From Thermomonas paludicola (GTDB lineage: Bacteria > Pseudomonadota > Gammaproteobacteria > Xanthomonadales > Xanthomonadaceae): 64,000 bases of DNA. Within the stretch, counting starts at the first letter, position 1, and the number at the start of each line of letters is the position of its first letter. The position numbers and the translations under genes are program-made. The stretch is taken from assembly GCF_024498955.1 (NCBI RefSeq), contig NZ_CP093311.1:62001-126000 (forward strand), written 5' to 3'. Below the pieces are notes generated by a model. That model saw only the letters and a list, made by a program, of their open reading frames with translations. It did not search any database and was not told the DNA's origin. Below, in pieces: positions 8,976-18,441 of the stretch.

Positions 8976-10530
8976 TCAGTTGCGCGTGGAGTTGCATCCG
9001 CGCTCGCCGTGGGAGGCCATGGAATTGGGCGGCGCGCTGGTGCGCCGGCACGCGCGCGCGATCTGGCTGCCGTGGCTGGCGGTGACGTTGCCGGTGTTCG
9101 CGGCGATCAACGCGCTGGCCGTTGCATTCGGGCTGGCCAGCCTGGCCCCGCTGGCAATGTGGTGGTTGAAGCCGGCATTCGACCGCATCCCGCTGTTCGT
9201 GCTGTCGCGCGCCGTGTTTGGCGACGCTCCGCGCGTGCGCGAAACCGTGGTCGCGCAATGGCGCTGGGGCTGGCGATGGATGCCGGCTTATCTGCTGTGG
9301 CGGCGGCTGGGACCGGCACGCGCGCTGTACCTGCCGGTGGATCTTCTGGAAGGCGGAGCGCACCCCGCGCAACGACGGCGGGTGATCGGTGGCTCGGTGC
9401 GCGGCAATGCGGTCCTGCTGACCCTGGCCTGCGCCAACTTCGAACTGGTGCTGACGCTGGCAACCTTTGCGCTGGCAATGCTGTTCGTTCCGGTGGAGTT
9501 GATGTCTGAATCGACGCGCGCCGCCTGGGCGCTGATCTCGCAGGAGCCGCCGCAATGGGCGCTGGTGGCGATCAATGCCGTGCTGTGGATGGCCAGCAGC
9601 GTGATCGAGCCGTTCTATATCGGCGCCGGCTTCGGCATCTATCTCGACCGGCGCACGCAGCTCGAGGCCTGGGACGTGGAGATCGCATTCCGGCGCATGC
9701 GCGCACGCGCCATCCAGGCCTTGGGCGCGCTGGCCTGCGTGTGCGTGCTCACGCTGGGCCTGCCGGGGCCGGTACAGGCCGGGCCAGGCCAGCCGCAAAC
9801 CGCCAATCCCTGCGAAGGCGACCACCCGCCCAGCATGCAGCAGGCCGACCAGCCGCTGCCGGATTGCCTGCCGGACGTGTTCGCAGACGTGATCCACGAC
9901 CCGCAGCTGGATGCCGCCGTCGAGCGTGCCTGGCAAGACCCGCTGCTGTCGCCCACCCGCAAGGTCACGCGTTGGGTGCCGCGCCAGCCGCGTGATGCGC
10001 CAAGGCCGCAGCACCGCCTCGACAATCCGCTGATGAACGCGCTGGCTACGTTGCTGGGACTGGTGGGCGAATATGGCCTGTGGGGACTGGCGGCGCTGCT
10101 GGCACTCCTGCTGCTGCGCACCCGCAAACATTGGCTGCCGTGGCTGCGCACCGGCAAGCGCTTGCCGGTGGTCGATGCCTCCCCGGCGCGGGTTCAGCTG
10201 CATGCGGATGAGGATGCCTTGCCTGCGCAACTGGCGGACAGCCTGCGGGCGCTGTGGGCGCAAGGGCGCCAGCGCCGCGCGCTGGCTTTGTTGTATCGCG
10301 CCAGCGTGGAGGCGATGGTGGCGCGCACCGGCGCCGTGCTGGTGCCCGGCGCCACCGAAGCAGATTGCCTGCGCACGGCACGTGCGCTGCGCGACGAAGA
10401 AGACCGCAGCGCTTTCACGCAGATGGTGCGGGCGTGGCAATACGCGGCGTATGCCGGGCGTCTGCCGGCTGCCGAGGAATTCGAAGACCTGCTGCAGCGA
10501 CTGGGCGCGCGCTTCGGGTGGCCGGCATGA
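8965..10530 (+). CDS. Membrane protein with C-terminal DUF4129-like domain
   Basis: The 521-residue protein starts with two hydrophobic segments (residues about 31-65), then further helices near 150-170, 190-215 and 245-265. After a periplasmic loop rich in Pro and Asp and another helix (near 365-390), it ends in a cytoplasmic alpha-helical domain with the pattern LRALWAQGRQRRALALLYRA and TEADCLR, which resembles DUF4129. DUF4129 proteins are membrane partners of MoxR/DUF58 modules. The ATG at 8965 lies inside the end of the SpoIIM gene, and its stop overlaps the next ATG. Function is unknown. Confidence 0.75.
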   Translation: MRADQLRVELHPRSPWEAMELGGALVRRHARAIWLPWLAVTLPVFAAINALAVAFGLASLAPLAMWWLKPAFDRIPLFVLSRAVFGDAPRVRETVVAQWRWGWRWMPAYLLWRRLGPARALYLPVDLLEGGAHPAQRRRVIGGSVRGNAVLLTLACANFELVLTLATFALAMLFVPVELMSESTRAAWALISQEPPQWALVAINAVLWMASSVIEPFYIGAGFGIYLDRRTQLEAWDVEIAFRRMRARAIQALGALACVCVLTLGLPGPVQAGPGQPQTANPCEGDHPPSMQQADQPLPDCLPDVFADVIHDPQLDAAVERAWQDPLLSPTRKVTRWVPRQPRDAPRPQHRLDNPLMNALATLLGLVGEYGLWGLAALLALLLLRTRKHWLPWLRTGKRLPVVDASPARVQLHADEDALPAQLADSLRALWAQGRQRRALALLYRASVEAMVARTGAVLVPGATEADCLRTARALRDEEDRSAFTQMVRAWQYAAYAGRLPAAEEFEDLLQRLGARFGWPA

Positions 10531-11660
10531 GCCGCAGCCAACATGCGGCGGTCTGGGGCTTGTCCGCGCTGCTGCTGGGCGCGCTGCTCGCGTGGTTCTT
10601 CGCCCAATACAAGCGCGTGGAGGAAGTGCAGAAACTGCCGCTCGCCGGCGAAGCTGCCTACAACCCGCTGTACGCGCTGCGGCAGGTATTGCGGGCCGAA
10701 GGCCAGCCGGCGCAATCGCGGCAACATTTGCAACTGGACGCGGTGCCATTGGCGCGTCGTGACACCGTGGTGGTCTACGCCGACCCGCGCACGCTGGCGC
10801 CCCGTGAACTCGATCGCCTGTTCGCGTTTGCCAACGCAGGCGGGCATTTGATTTTGCGCATGCCGGCCTGGGATGCCCCGGGCAAGGACAAGACCCGCGG
10901 CAACGCGACCCTGGCTGCCCGCCTTCCCATGCAGACGACGCTGCTGTGGCCCAGTTGCGTACACCTGCAAGTGCCCGGGCAGTCGCTGCACAAGGAATTC
11001 TGCAAAGGCCCGCGTTTCATGTTGCGCGCCGATGCACATCCGCTGGCGGCGTGGCGCAACGGGAACAACGGCTACGTGTACGCCCGTTTCGCCCATGGCG
11101 AGGGCACGGTGGATGTGCTTGCCGACATGGCGATGCTGCGCAACGAAGCCCTGCGCGAACGCACCCACGCGCTTTTTGTGCGCCAGGTGCTTGCACCAAA
11201 CTGGGGCCGCGGCACCGTGCACCTGGTGTATGCGGCCAACATGCCGCCGCTGTGGCGCCTGCTGCTTGAACACGGCTGGATGGCCGCGCTGCCCCTTCTG
11301 CTGGGTCTGTCGACGTGGTTGTGGATGCGTGCGCAGCGGTTTGGGCCGCTGCTGCCATCGCCACTGCAGCCGCGACGCTCGCTGCTCGAACATGTCGATG
11401 CCAGCGGCGAGCACCTGTTGCGCTACGGCAAGCTTGCCGTCCTGCATCGGTCGATGCGCGCCGCAGTCCTGGCCCGCCTGCGCCGCCGCGATCCGCTTGC
11501 CGCTGCACTGGAGGGCAGCGAACAAGCCACGTTGCTGGCGGCTCGGCTTGGCCTGGATGCCGGCAGCGTGCGCTCCATTCTGGACTCGCGCCCACCGACA
11601 ACCCTGTTCGAATTCCGATTCCGCATTGCCCGCCTGATCGCCCTGGGAAAACGCCTATGA
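10527..11660 (+). CDS. DUF4350-domain membrane protein
   Basis: The product has 377 residues. It opens with one transmembrane helix (residues 8-25), continues with a periplasmic domain that begins YNPLYALRQVLRAEG and includes VVYADPRTLAPRELDRLFAFAN, which fits DUF4350, an unusual glutamine-amidotransferase-like fold. A second helix follows near residue 258 (MAALPLLLGLSTWLWM), and a basic cytoplasmic tail closes it. The start overlaps the upstream stop by ATGA, and the stop overlaps the MoxR start likewise. DUF4350 proteins co-occur with MoxR and DUF58 but have no established activity. Confidence 0.75.
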   Translation: MSRSQHAAVWGLSALLLGALLAWFFAQYKRVEEVQKLPLAGEAAYNPLYALRQVLRAEGQPAQSRQHLQLDAVPLARRDTVVVYADPRTLAPRELDRLFAFANAGGHLILRMPAWDAPGKDKTRGNATLAARLPMQTTLLWPSCVHLQVPGQSLHKEFCKGPRFMLRADAHPLAAWRNGNNGYVYARFAHGEGTVDVLADMAMLRNEALRERTHALFVRQVLAPNWGRGTVHLVYAANMPPLWRLLLEHGWMAALPLLLGLSTWLWMRAQRFGPLLPSPLQPRRSLLEHVDASGEHLLRYGKLAVLHRSMRAAVLARLRRRDPLAAALEGSEQATLLAARLGLDAGSVRSILDSRPPTTLFEFRFRIARLIALGKRL

Positions 11661-12649
11661 ACGTCGATGCCGCAACTCCCCTGACCGCACCCGACGCCAG
11701 CGCGCTGGGCGGATGCGCCAACGCCATCCGCGATGAGGTGGCCAAGGCCTTCATTGGCCAGGATGACGTGCTGGAACAGGTCCTGGTGGCGCTCCTGGCC
11801 GGCGGCCATGTGCTGCTGGAAGGCGTGCCTGGGCTCGGCAAGACGCTGCTGGTGCGGGCGCTGTCGCAGGCGATCGGCTGCGCGCAGGCGCGCGTGCAGT
11901 TCACCCCGGATCTGATGCCCGGCGACATCAGCGGCCATGCCGTGTTCGACCCGAAGCTGGAGCGTTTCGAAGTGCGCAAGGGTCCGGTGTTCACCAACCT
12001 TCTGCTCGCCGATGAAATCAATCGCGCACCGGCCAAGACCCAGTCCGCCCTGCTGGAGGCGATGCAGGAGCGGCAGGTGACCATCGAAGGCAAGAGTTTC
12101 CCGCTGCCGCCTCCGTTCATGTGCCTGGCCACGCAGAATCCGCTGGAACTGGAAGGCACCTATCCGCTACCCGAGGCGCAACTTGATCGCTTCCTGCTGA
12201 AGGTGCTGATCGGCTACCCCGGGCTGGAGGACGAAAAGCGCATGGTGGCTGCGGTCAGCGACGGCCGGGTGGCTGCCGAATTCGACCTGGCCCGGGTGAT
12301 GCCGGTGGCCAGCGGCGGCGACATTCAGGCGATGCAGCAGGCCACGGCAGCGGTACGCGTGGATCCGGCCGTGCTGGACTACGCCGTACGCATTGCCGCC
12401 GCTACCCGCAAATGGCCCGGCATTGCGTTGGGCGCGGGACCGCGCGGCAGTCTTGCCCTGGTGCGCGCAGCGCGGGCGCAGGCGGCGCTGGCCGGGCGCG
12501 ACTTCGTCACCCCGGACGACCTGCGTTCGATTGCCAAGCCGGCGCTCCGGCATCGCATCGCGCTGGCCCCCGAGTTGCAGATCGAAGGGCAGTCCGCCGA
12601 TGCGGTGCTGCACGCGCTCCTGGCCAAGGTGGAAGCACCGCGCCAGTGA
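11657..12649 (+). CDS. MoxR-family AAA+ ATPase
   Basis: This 330-residue protein is a MoxR AAA+ ATPase. Walker A is GVPGLGKT at residues 56-63, Walker B with the family-typical LLLADEINRA lies near 113-122, sensor 1 is ATQNPLE, and the GTYPLPEAQLDRF segment is diagnostic of MoxR (APE2220-like or MRP subfamily). MoxR ATPases act as chaperones that remodel or insert metals into partner proteins, usually together with a von Willebrand A-like partner. The neighbouring DUF58 protein is the expected partner. It is translationally coupled on both sides (ATGA upstream, GTGA downstream). Confidence 0.92.
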   Translation: MNVDAATPLTAPDASALGGCANAIRDEVAKAFIGQDDVLEQVLVALLAGGHVLLEGVPGLGKTLLVRALSQAIGCAQARVQFTPDLMPGDISGHAVFDPKLERFEVRKGPVFTNLLLADEINRAPAKTQSALLEAMQERQVTIEGKSFPLPPPFMCLATQNPLELEGTYPLPEAQLDRFLLKVLIGYPGLEDEKRMVAAVSDGRVAAEFDLARVMPVASGGDIQAMQQATAAVRVDPAVLDYAVRIAAATRKWPGIALGAGPRGSLALVRAARAQAALAGRDFVTPDDLRSIAKPALRHRIALAPELQIEGQSADAVLHALLAKVEAPRQ

Positions 12650-13947
12650 GGCCTGCGCCCCTGCTACCGGCCTTGTGCATGGGCTGGGCGATGCCAGGCA
12701 TTGCCGCCAGCTTCGGCCTGCTGCCGGTCTCCGCCTGGTGGGGCTGCGGCAGCGCGTTGCTGCTGCTGGCGCTGATCGATGCCTGGCGCGTGCGCCGCTA
12801 CGCCTTCCCCGAAGTCACGCGCACGCTGCCGGATGCACTCGCTGTCGGCATGGAGCGCACGGTCACGCTGGTGCTGGACAACGGCCCGCGCACCCTGCGG
12901 GTGGATGTGCACGACCTGCATCCCGGCGACTGGATCGCCTCCGGCCTGCCGCGCACGCTATCGCTGGCGCCGGAGTCCGCGACCCGGCTCGATTACCGGC
13001 TGCGCCCGACTGCGCGCGGTGATGCCTGCCTGGATGGCGTGCAGTTGCGCCTGTATTCCCCGTGGCGGCTATGGCGACGCACCTGCGTGATCGGCGCCCT
13101 GCAACAGGTGCGCGTGTTCCCGAATTTCGCGCCGTTGGCAACGCTGGCGCTGCTGGGGTCGGATCAGGCATCGCGCGCGGTGGGCGCGCATATCCGGCGG
13201 CGGCGCGGCGAAGGCACCGATTTCCACCAGATGCGCGATTACCGGGTCGGCGACAGCCTGCGCCAGATCGACTGGAAGGCGACTTCACGCATGCGCCGGC
13301 TGATCTCGCGCGAATACCAGGACGAACGCAACCAGCAGCTGCTGGTTGTCATCGATACCGGCCGGCGCATGCTGGCGCGTGACGGCGACTTGACCCACTT
13401 CGACCACGTGCTGGACGCCGCGCTCGTGGTGTCGTTCCTTGCGCTGCGCCAAGGTGATGCCGTGGGTCTGCTGGCCAGCGGCGGCGAAGACCGCTGGGTA
13501 GCGCCCCAGCGCGGGCCGGGCGCCATCGACGTGCTGCTGCGCGCCAGCTACGACCTGCAGCCGCAACCGGTGGCGACCGACTACCTTGCGCTGGCGACCG
13601 AGCTGTCGTTGCGGCAGCCGAGGCGCAGCCTGGTGATGCTGGTGACCAACCTGCGCGATGAAGACATCGACGACCTGTTGATCGCGGTGCGCATGCTGCA
13701 GAAACGGCACCACGTGGTGGTGGCCAGCCTGCGCGAAGAGGCGCTTGACGCAGTGCTGGAGGAGGACGTGCGTGACCCGCGCAGTGCCCTGCGCGCGGCC
13801 GCTGCCGCGCGCTATCTGGAGCAGCGCGCAACCGCCCATGATGCGCTTCGCGCGCAGCGCGTCGGCGTCCTCGACGTGACCTGCACGCAGCTGCCGGGCG
13901 CGCTGGTGGAGCGCTATTTGGCGATCAAGCGAGAGGGCCGGCTGTAG
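12646..13947 (+). CDS. DUF58 domain-containing protein
   Basis: From the GTG at 12646, which overlaps the MoxR stop as GTGA, the product has 433 residues. Two hydrophobic helices lie within the first 50 residues, followed by a beta-rich region and then the DUF58 signature GTDFHQMRDYRVGDSLRQIDW near residue 190. The rest resembles a von Willebrand A fold, with a degenerate MIDAS-like VIDTGRRM. DUF58 proteins are the usual partners of MoxR ATPases. It is the last gene of the seven-gene operon that begins at 6743; a hairpin at 14006-14027 lies downstream. Confidence 0.88.
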   Translation: MRPAPLLPALCMGWAMPGIAASFGLLPVSAWWGCGSALLLLALIDAWRVRRYAFPEVTRTLPDALAVGMERTVTLVLDNGPRTLRVDVHDLHPGDWIASGLPRTLSLAPESATRLDYRLRPTARGDACLDGVQLRLYSPWRLWRRTCVIGALQQVRVFPNFAPLATLALLGSDQASRAVGAHIRRRRGEGTDFHQMRDYRVGDSLRQIDWKATSRMRRLISREYQDERNQQLLVVIDTGRRMLARDGDLTHFDHVLDAALVVSFLALRQGDAVGLLASGGEDRWVAPQRGPGAIDVLLRASYDLQPQPVATDYLALATELSLRQPRRSLVMLVTNLRDEDIDDLLIAVRMLQKRHHVVVASLREEALDAVLEEDVRDPRSALRAAAAARYLEQRATAHDALRAQRVGVLDVTCTQLPGALVERYLAIKREGRL

Positions 13948-14005
13948 GCGTTCCTGCCGCGCATGGCGGGCAGTGCGCGCCAGCGATTCCACGCGTGGCA
14001 TGATC

Positions 14006-14027
14006 CGGCTTCGCGGGGGCGAAGCCG
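14006..14027 (+). terminator. GC hairpin downstream of DUF58 operon
   Basis: An 8-bp perfect stem (CGGCTTCG / CGAAGCCG) closes a 6-nt G-rich loop between the DUF58 gene and the next gene. No T-run follows, so it is at best a weak or Rho-assisted terminator, or an mRNA 3'-end stabiliser. Confidence 0.35.
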
Positions 14028-14045
14028 ACAATCGGGGAGATGGGG

Positions 14046-15005
14046 ATGCGCATGTTGAAGGTGGGGATGTTGGCGCTGCTGCTCGCGTGCGCTGGCGCGC
14101 AGGCCGAAGACCGGCTGGCGGTGCAGGCGGCCGGCGAGAGCGTGATGACGATGCGGGTGGATGGCGAGTTGGTCGTCGGCACGCAGGGCGAGGTCGAGGC
14201 ATACACGCTGCGCACGAAACTCGATCCGCAACTTCAGCAGATGCTGGCAAAGGCAATCCCGGCCTGGAAGCTGGTACCGATGCAGCAAGGCGGCCGGCCG
14301 GTCAGGGCCAGGACGCCAATGCGCATCACGTTGGCCGCATCGGAAGTGACGGGCGGATACGAAGTGAAGCTCGACAACGTGGTGTTTGCGCCGCTGACGA
14401 AGGAGGACTTTGCGGCGGCCAAGGCTGCCGAACGCGCCGCCGCCGAAGCGGGCGAGCGCATCGCGCCGGTGGGGGAGGAAGTAAAAGCGCTGGTGCTGGT
14501 ATCGGCGAAGCGGCTGCAACCGCCTGGCTATCCGGTGGGGCTGATGCGCGCCGGCGTCGAGGGTCTGGTGCTGCTCAATCTGCGGCTCAATCCTGACGGC
14601 ACGGTGGCGGAGGCCTTCGTCGCGCAGTCCAGCCTGTTCAACATCAAGGGCAGGTCGGAGATTCTGGACAAGGCGCGGGCGCTGCTGGAAAAGGAATCGA
14701 TGCGAGCGGCGCAGCGCTGGACGTTCACCATCGAAGCCAGCGCCCCCGCTGCGTTGGACAACGAAGACCTCACCGTGAGGATGCCGGTGAAATTCGTGAT
14801 GAATCTTCCGAAGAAGGACAAAGGCGAGACTTTTGCAGGCGACTGGCGCTACGAATTCCGTGGCCCCAACCTTCCCGCACCGTGGCTCATGGGGAAAGAT
14901 GGAAACCAGGTCGTAGGCGTATCCGATCTCAACGACAGCGAACAGGTGTCGGGCGGCACGCCGTTCCGCCTGAGCGACCGCAGCATGTTGGGCCGGGCGC
15001 TCTGA
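14046..15005 (+). CDS. Exported protein with TonB C-terminal-like domain
   Basis: The product is about 319 residues from the ATG at 14046, which has GGGGAG at 14034-14039 as a ribosome-binding site; the ATG at 14040 overlaps that site and is less likely. It begins with a signal peptide (LLALLLACAGAQA-like core ending near residue 20). After an unassigned N-terminal domain and an Ala/Glu-rich stretch, residues about 145-255 resemble the TonB C-terminal fold: PPGYPVGLMRAGVEGLVLLNLRLNPDGTV-type pattern then an amphipathic helix. No transmembrane anchor or Pro-rich linker is present, so classical TonB energy transduction is unlikely. Role unknown. Confidence 0.65.
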   Translation: MRMLKVGMLALLLACAGAQAEDRLAVQAAGESVMTMRVDGELVVGTQGEVEAYTLRTKLDPQLQQMLAKAIPAWKLVPMQQGGRPVRARTPMRITLAASEVTGGYEVKLDNVVFAPLTKEDFAAAKAAERAAAEAGERIAPVGEEVKALVLVSAKRLQPPGYPVGLMRAGVEGLVLLNLRLNPDGTVAEAFVAQSSLFNIKGRSEILDKARALLEKESMRAAQRWTFTIEASAPAALDNEDLTVRMPVKFVMNLPKKDKGETFAGDWRYEFRGPNLPAPWLMGKDGNQVVGVSDLNDSEQVSGGTPFRLSDRSMLGRAL

Positions 15006-15053
15006 TCACCGGACCTGCTTCCTGATGCGAGGGCGGCGGCTTGCCGCCGCCGT

Positions 15054-15884
15054 TCAATCCGCCGTCACCAGCGCATCACCCTGCCCGCTGAGTGCCGCGT
15101 ACACGGCCTCCGTTTCCGGGCGCACGCCGTGCCAGAGCAGGAAGCTTTCCGCCGCCTGTTCCACCAGCATGCCCAGCCCATCCACCGCGTGGCTGCAGCC
15201 GGCGGCGCGGGCCCAGGCGAGGAAGGACACTGCTGCTTCACCATAGCTCAGGTCCACTGCGGCGCTGCGCGGCGCCGCCAATCCCATCGGCAGCGCCGGC
15301 AGCGTGCCGCCGCGACTCGCCGAAGTGGCATTCACCAGCAGGTCGAAGCCGCCCAGCGCCGGCAGCGCGTCCCAGCCGCGCGCGTGGACGCGGCCTGGCT
15401 CGCCCATGGCATCGGCCAGCGCATCGGCGCGGGCGGGCGTGCGATTGACCACATACAGTTCGCCGATGCCGGCATCCAGCAAGGCCGGCGCGACGCCGCG
15501 CGCGGCGCCGCCAGCGCCCAGCAGCAACACGCGGCGCTGGCGCAGGTCGAGGCCGTGACGTTCGGTCAAATCACGCACCAGGCCAACGCCATCGGTGTTG
15601 TCGCCGTGCCAGCCGCTGCCCGCGCGGAGCAGCGTGTTGACCGCGCCGGAGCGTTGCGCGCGCGAACTGGTCTCGGCGCACAGCGCGAACGCATCCTCTT
15701 TCAGCGGCAGGGTGACGTTGGCACCCTGCACGCCACTGGCGGCCAGCTTCGCCGCAAAGTCGCCGTGGCCCGCTTCAACCGCCACGTAGTCCATCGAAAC
15801 GCCGGTTTGCCTGGCGAATGCGGCGTGGATGCGCGGCGACTGCGAATGTGCGATGGGCGATCCGAAAACGGCGTAGCGCTGCAT
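15054..15884 (-). CDS. aroE: Shikimate dehydrogenase AroE
   Basis: This 276-residue enzyme reduces 3-dehydroshikimate to shikimate with NADPH in aromatic amino acid and chorismate synthesis. The N-terminal [10 protein letters not shown] motif binds shikimate, the catalytic lysine is Lys62 in NVTLPLKE, and the paired aspartate is Asp98 in GDNTDG. The nucleotide-binding GAGGAARG and NRTPARA motifs follow. Length and motif order are those of ordinary AroE. It is in the same direction as hemB upstream, separated by about 95 bp that hold a C-rich palindromic element. Chorismate also feeds XanB2, encoded 2 kb upstream. Confidence 0.95.
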   Translation of the reverse strand: MQRYAVFGSPIAHSQSPRIHAAFARQTGVSMDYVAVEAGHGDFAAKLAASGVQGANVTLPLKEDAFALCAETSSRAQRSGAVNTLLRAGSGWHGDNTDGVGLVRDLTERHGLDLRQRRVLLLGAGGAARGVAPALLDAGIGELYVVNRTPARADALADAMGEPGRVHARGWDALPALGGFDLLVNATSASRGGTLPALPMGLAAPRSAAVDLSYGEAAVSFLAWARAAGCSHAVDGLGMLVEQAAESFLLWHGVRPETEAVYAALSGQGDALVTAD

Positions 15885-15928
15885 GGAATTCTCCCTGTCC
15901 GTTGTGGTGAGTCGTCCTTCAGCGCAAC

Positions 15929-15973
15929 AGCACCCCTCCCCAGCCCACCCCTGCGACGCGAGGGAGGGGGCAG
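15929..15973. repeat. C-rich/G-rich imperfect palindrome between hemB and aroE
   Basis: This spacer carries CCCCTCCCC followed after a short insert by GAGGGAGGGGGC, an imperfect inverted repeat. Its composition resembles the palindromes at 47151-47214, so the two sites probably belong to one dispersed intergenic repeat family. Confidence 0.45.
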
Positions 15974-15980
15974 GAGCACG

Positions 15981-17012
<1,032 letters not shown>

Positions 17013-17261
17013 TCAGATCAGGCCGCCGCCCATCATCAGCCGGAACGCGCCGATCACGATCGCCACCACGTTGAGCAGCAGCCCGGTTTTGGCGCGGCCG
17101 CGATTGCCGGCAGACGTCACCGCGATGCCGATGGCGGCGATGATGGCGCCGACTGCCGCGAACGGAATCATGAACCAGTTGCCCCAGCCCAGCAGCGGGA
17201 TGAACGCCAGCAACATCCACAGCAGGGCGACGATGCCCCAGATCAGACTGATGATGCCCAT
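17013..17261 (-). CDS. Small hydrophobic membrane protein
   Basis: The 82-residue product has three hydrophobic stretches: residues about 3-24, 28-48 and 60-80. The pattern GIISLIWGIVALLWMLLAFIP and a loop with NRGRAKTG resembles DUF4190-like or related small membrane proteins, but I do not recognise the family firmly. The gene is 20 bp upstream of hemB on the same strand and may be cotranscribed. No catalytic residues are visible. Confidence 0.7.
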   Translation of the reverse strand: MGIISLIWGIVALLWMLLAFIPLLGWGNWFMIPFAAVGAIIAAIGIAVTSAGNRGRAKTGLLLNVVAIVIGAFRLMMGGGLI

Positions 17262-17330
17262 GTGTCGCGTGACTCCGCAGTGTGGGGAATGCCCACGATA
17301 TGCAGGATGTCATCGCACAATGCAAGCGCG

Positions 17331-18326
17331 TCAGGCGTGGCTACCGTCGATCTCCACCAGTAGTTCACGCCGACAGACGTGGCCGTGCAGCACGATCCGC
17401 GGCACCTGCGGCAAGCGTGCTTGCAACAGCGCGTCCACCTGCGCCAACGCGTCGGCGTCGCGCACATAGACCTTCAGGCGCGACCCTTCTCCCAATCGCG
17501 TCGGCAGCTGGGGGCGACGCAGGCGGGCGATGCCGATGAGCGCGTCCAGATTGGCCAAGGCTTCCTCCAGCTGCGCGTCCAGCAAGGCGGCGTGCCGTGA
17601 CGCATGCCCCACCACGGCAGCGGTGCCCGACAGCAGCAGCGGCATCGGCGTCGACGCCGGCAGCAGCGCGCGGGCGAAGCCGGGCGGCTGCGGGCCGTAT
17701 TGGCGCGGGTAGCGCCAGGCCTGCACCTGGCGCGGGTTTTCCAGCGGCGTGCCGGGTCGCACCGACGACAGCCAATACAACTGGAAGCGGCCGGTGGGCT
17801 CAGGCTGGCCGATCGCAGTGGCGGCCGGCAGTTCTTCCGGCGCCAGCGCGCGACCGATGCCACGCGCGCGGCCCACGCAGAAGCGGCGGTAACGCTCGCC
17901 GTCGCCGTCGCCTGCGGTGATGGCATCCAGATAGTTCCAGATGCGCAGGGGATGCGGATGGTCGCTGTGCGCCAGCCAGCGTTGCAGGCGCGCATAGCCG
18001 TCGGCTGCCGCGCGTTCGATGTCGCCGTCGTCGGCGATCTCCAGCGCGCCGAAGCGCAACCCGCCAGCCTCGGCCCAGGCGATGCCGTCCTCACGCCCGC
18101 TGCGCACGGCTTGTTCGGCATACCAGCATTCCAGCGGGGCGTGCCCCTGCGCCGGTAGTGCCACGTGCAGGTAGCGCGGGTCGGCATGTGTCGTGGGGGC
18201 TGTCGCACCAAAGCCGAACACGGCCAGCAGCCGGGCATCGGCCAACAGGGCGTCGAGCGGCGCAGCGTGATACTGGACGCGCAGCGCAGCGGCAAGGAAC
18301 GGCGGTGACTCGGGAGGCGAAAACAT
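17331..18326 (-). CDS. xanB2: XanB2-type chorismatase (pteridine-dependent dioxygenase-like)
   Basis: The 331-residue protein matches the FkbO/Hyg5/XanB2 chorismatase family. Diagnostic stretches are RIWNYLDAI near residue 128, FCVGRARGIG near residue 149, and LENPRQVQAWRYPRQYGPQPP near residue 195, where the Arg, Tyr and Glu residues form the chorismate pocket. XanB2 of Xanthomonas hydrolyses chorismate to 3- and 4-hydroxybenzoate, precursors of the pigment xanthomonadin and of ubiquinone. No other pigment gene is in the window. It lies upstream of hemB on the same strand, 69 bp before the small membrane protein, and divergent from the DPP-IV gene. Confidence 0.85.
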   Translation of the reverse strand: MFSPPESPPFLAAALRVQYHAAPLDALLADARLLAVFGFGATAPTTHADPRYLHVALPAQGHAPLECWYAEQAVRSGREDGIAWAEAGGLRFGALEIADDGDIERAAADGYARLQRWLAHSDHPHPLRIWNYLDAITAGDGDGERYRRFCVGRARGIGRALAPEELPAATAIGQPEPTGRFQLYWLSSVRPGTPLENPRQVQAWRYPRQYGPQPPGFARALLPASTPMPLLLSGTAAVVGHASRHAALLDAQLEEALANLDALIGIARLRRPQLPTRLGEGSRLKVYVRDADALAQVDALLQARLPQVPRIVLHGHVCRRELLVEIDGSHA

Positions 18327-18441
18327 CGGATGCGGATGATACCCCGGCGCGCCATCGCCCCGACCATCGGCACGGGCACGGTTTGCCCGGCCGCGTTAGC
18401 ATCGGCCGCTGCCACATGGCGAAACCACGACGAGGATCGGG

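Noticed and set aside
8848..10749. 633-codon minus-strand open frame opposite the DUF4129-like gene
   Set aside because: Antisense shadow in GC-rich DNA; the sense gene overlaps its neighbours in a coupled operon.
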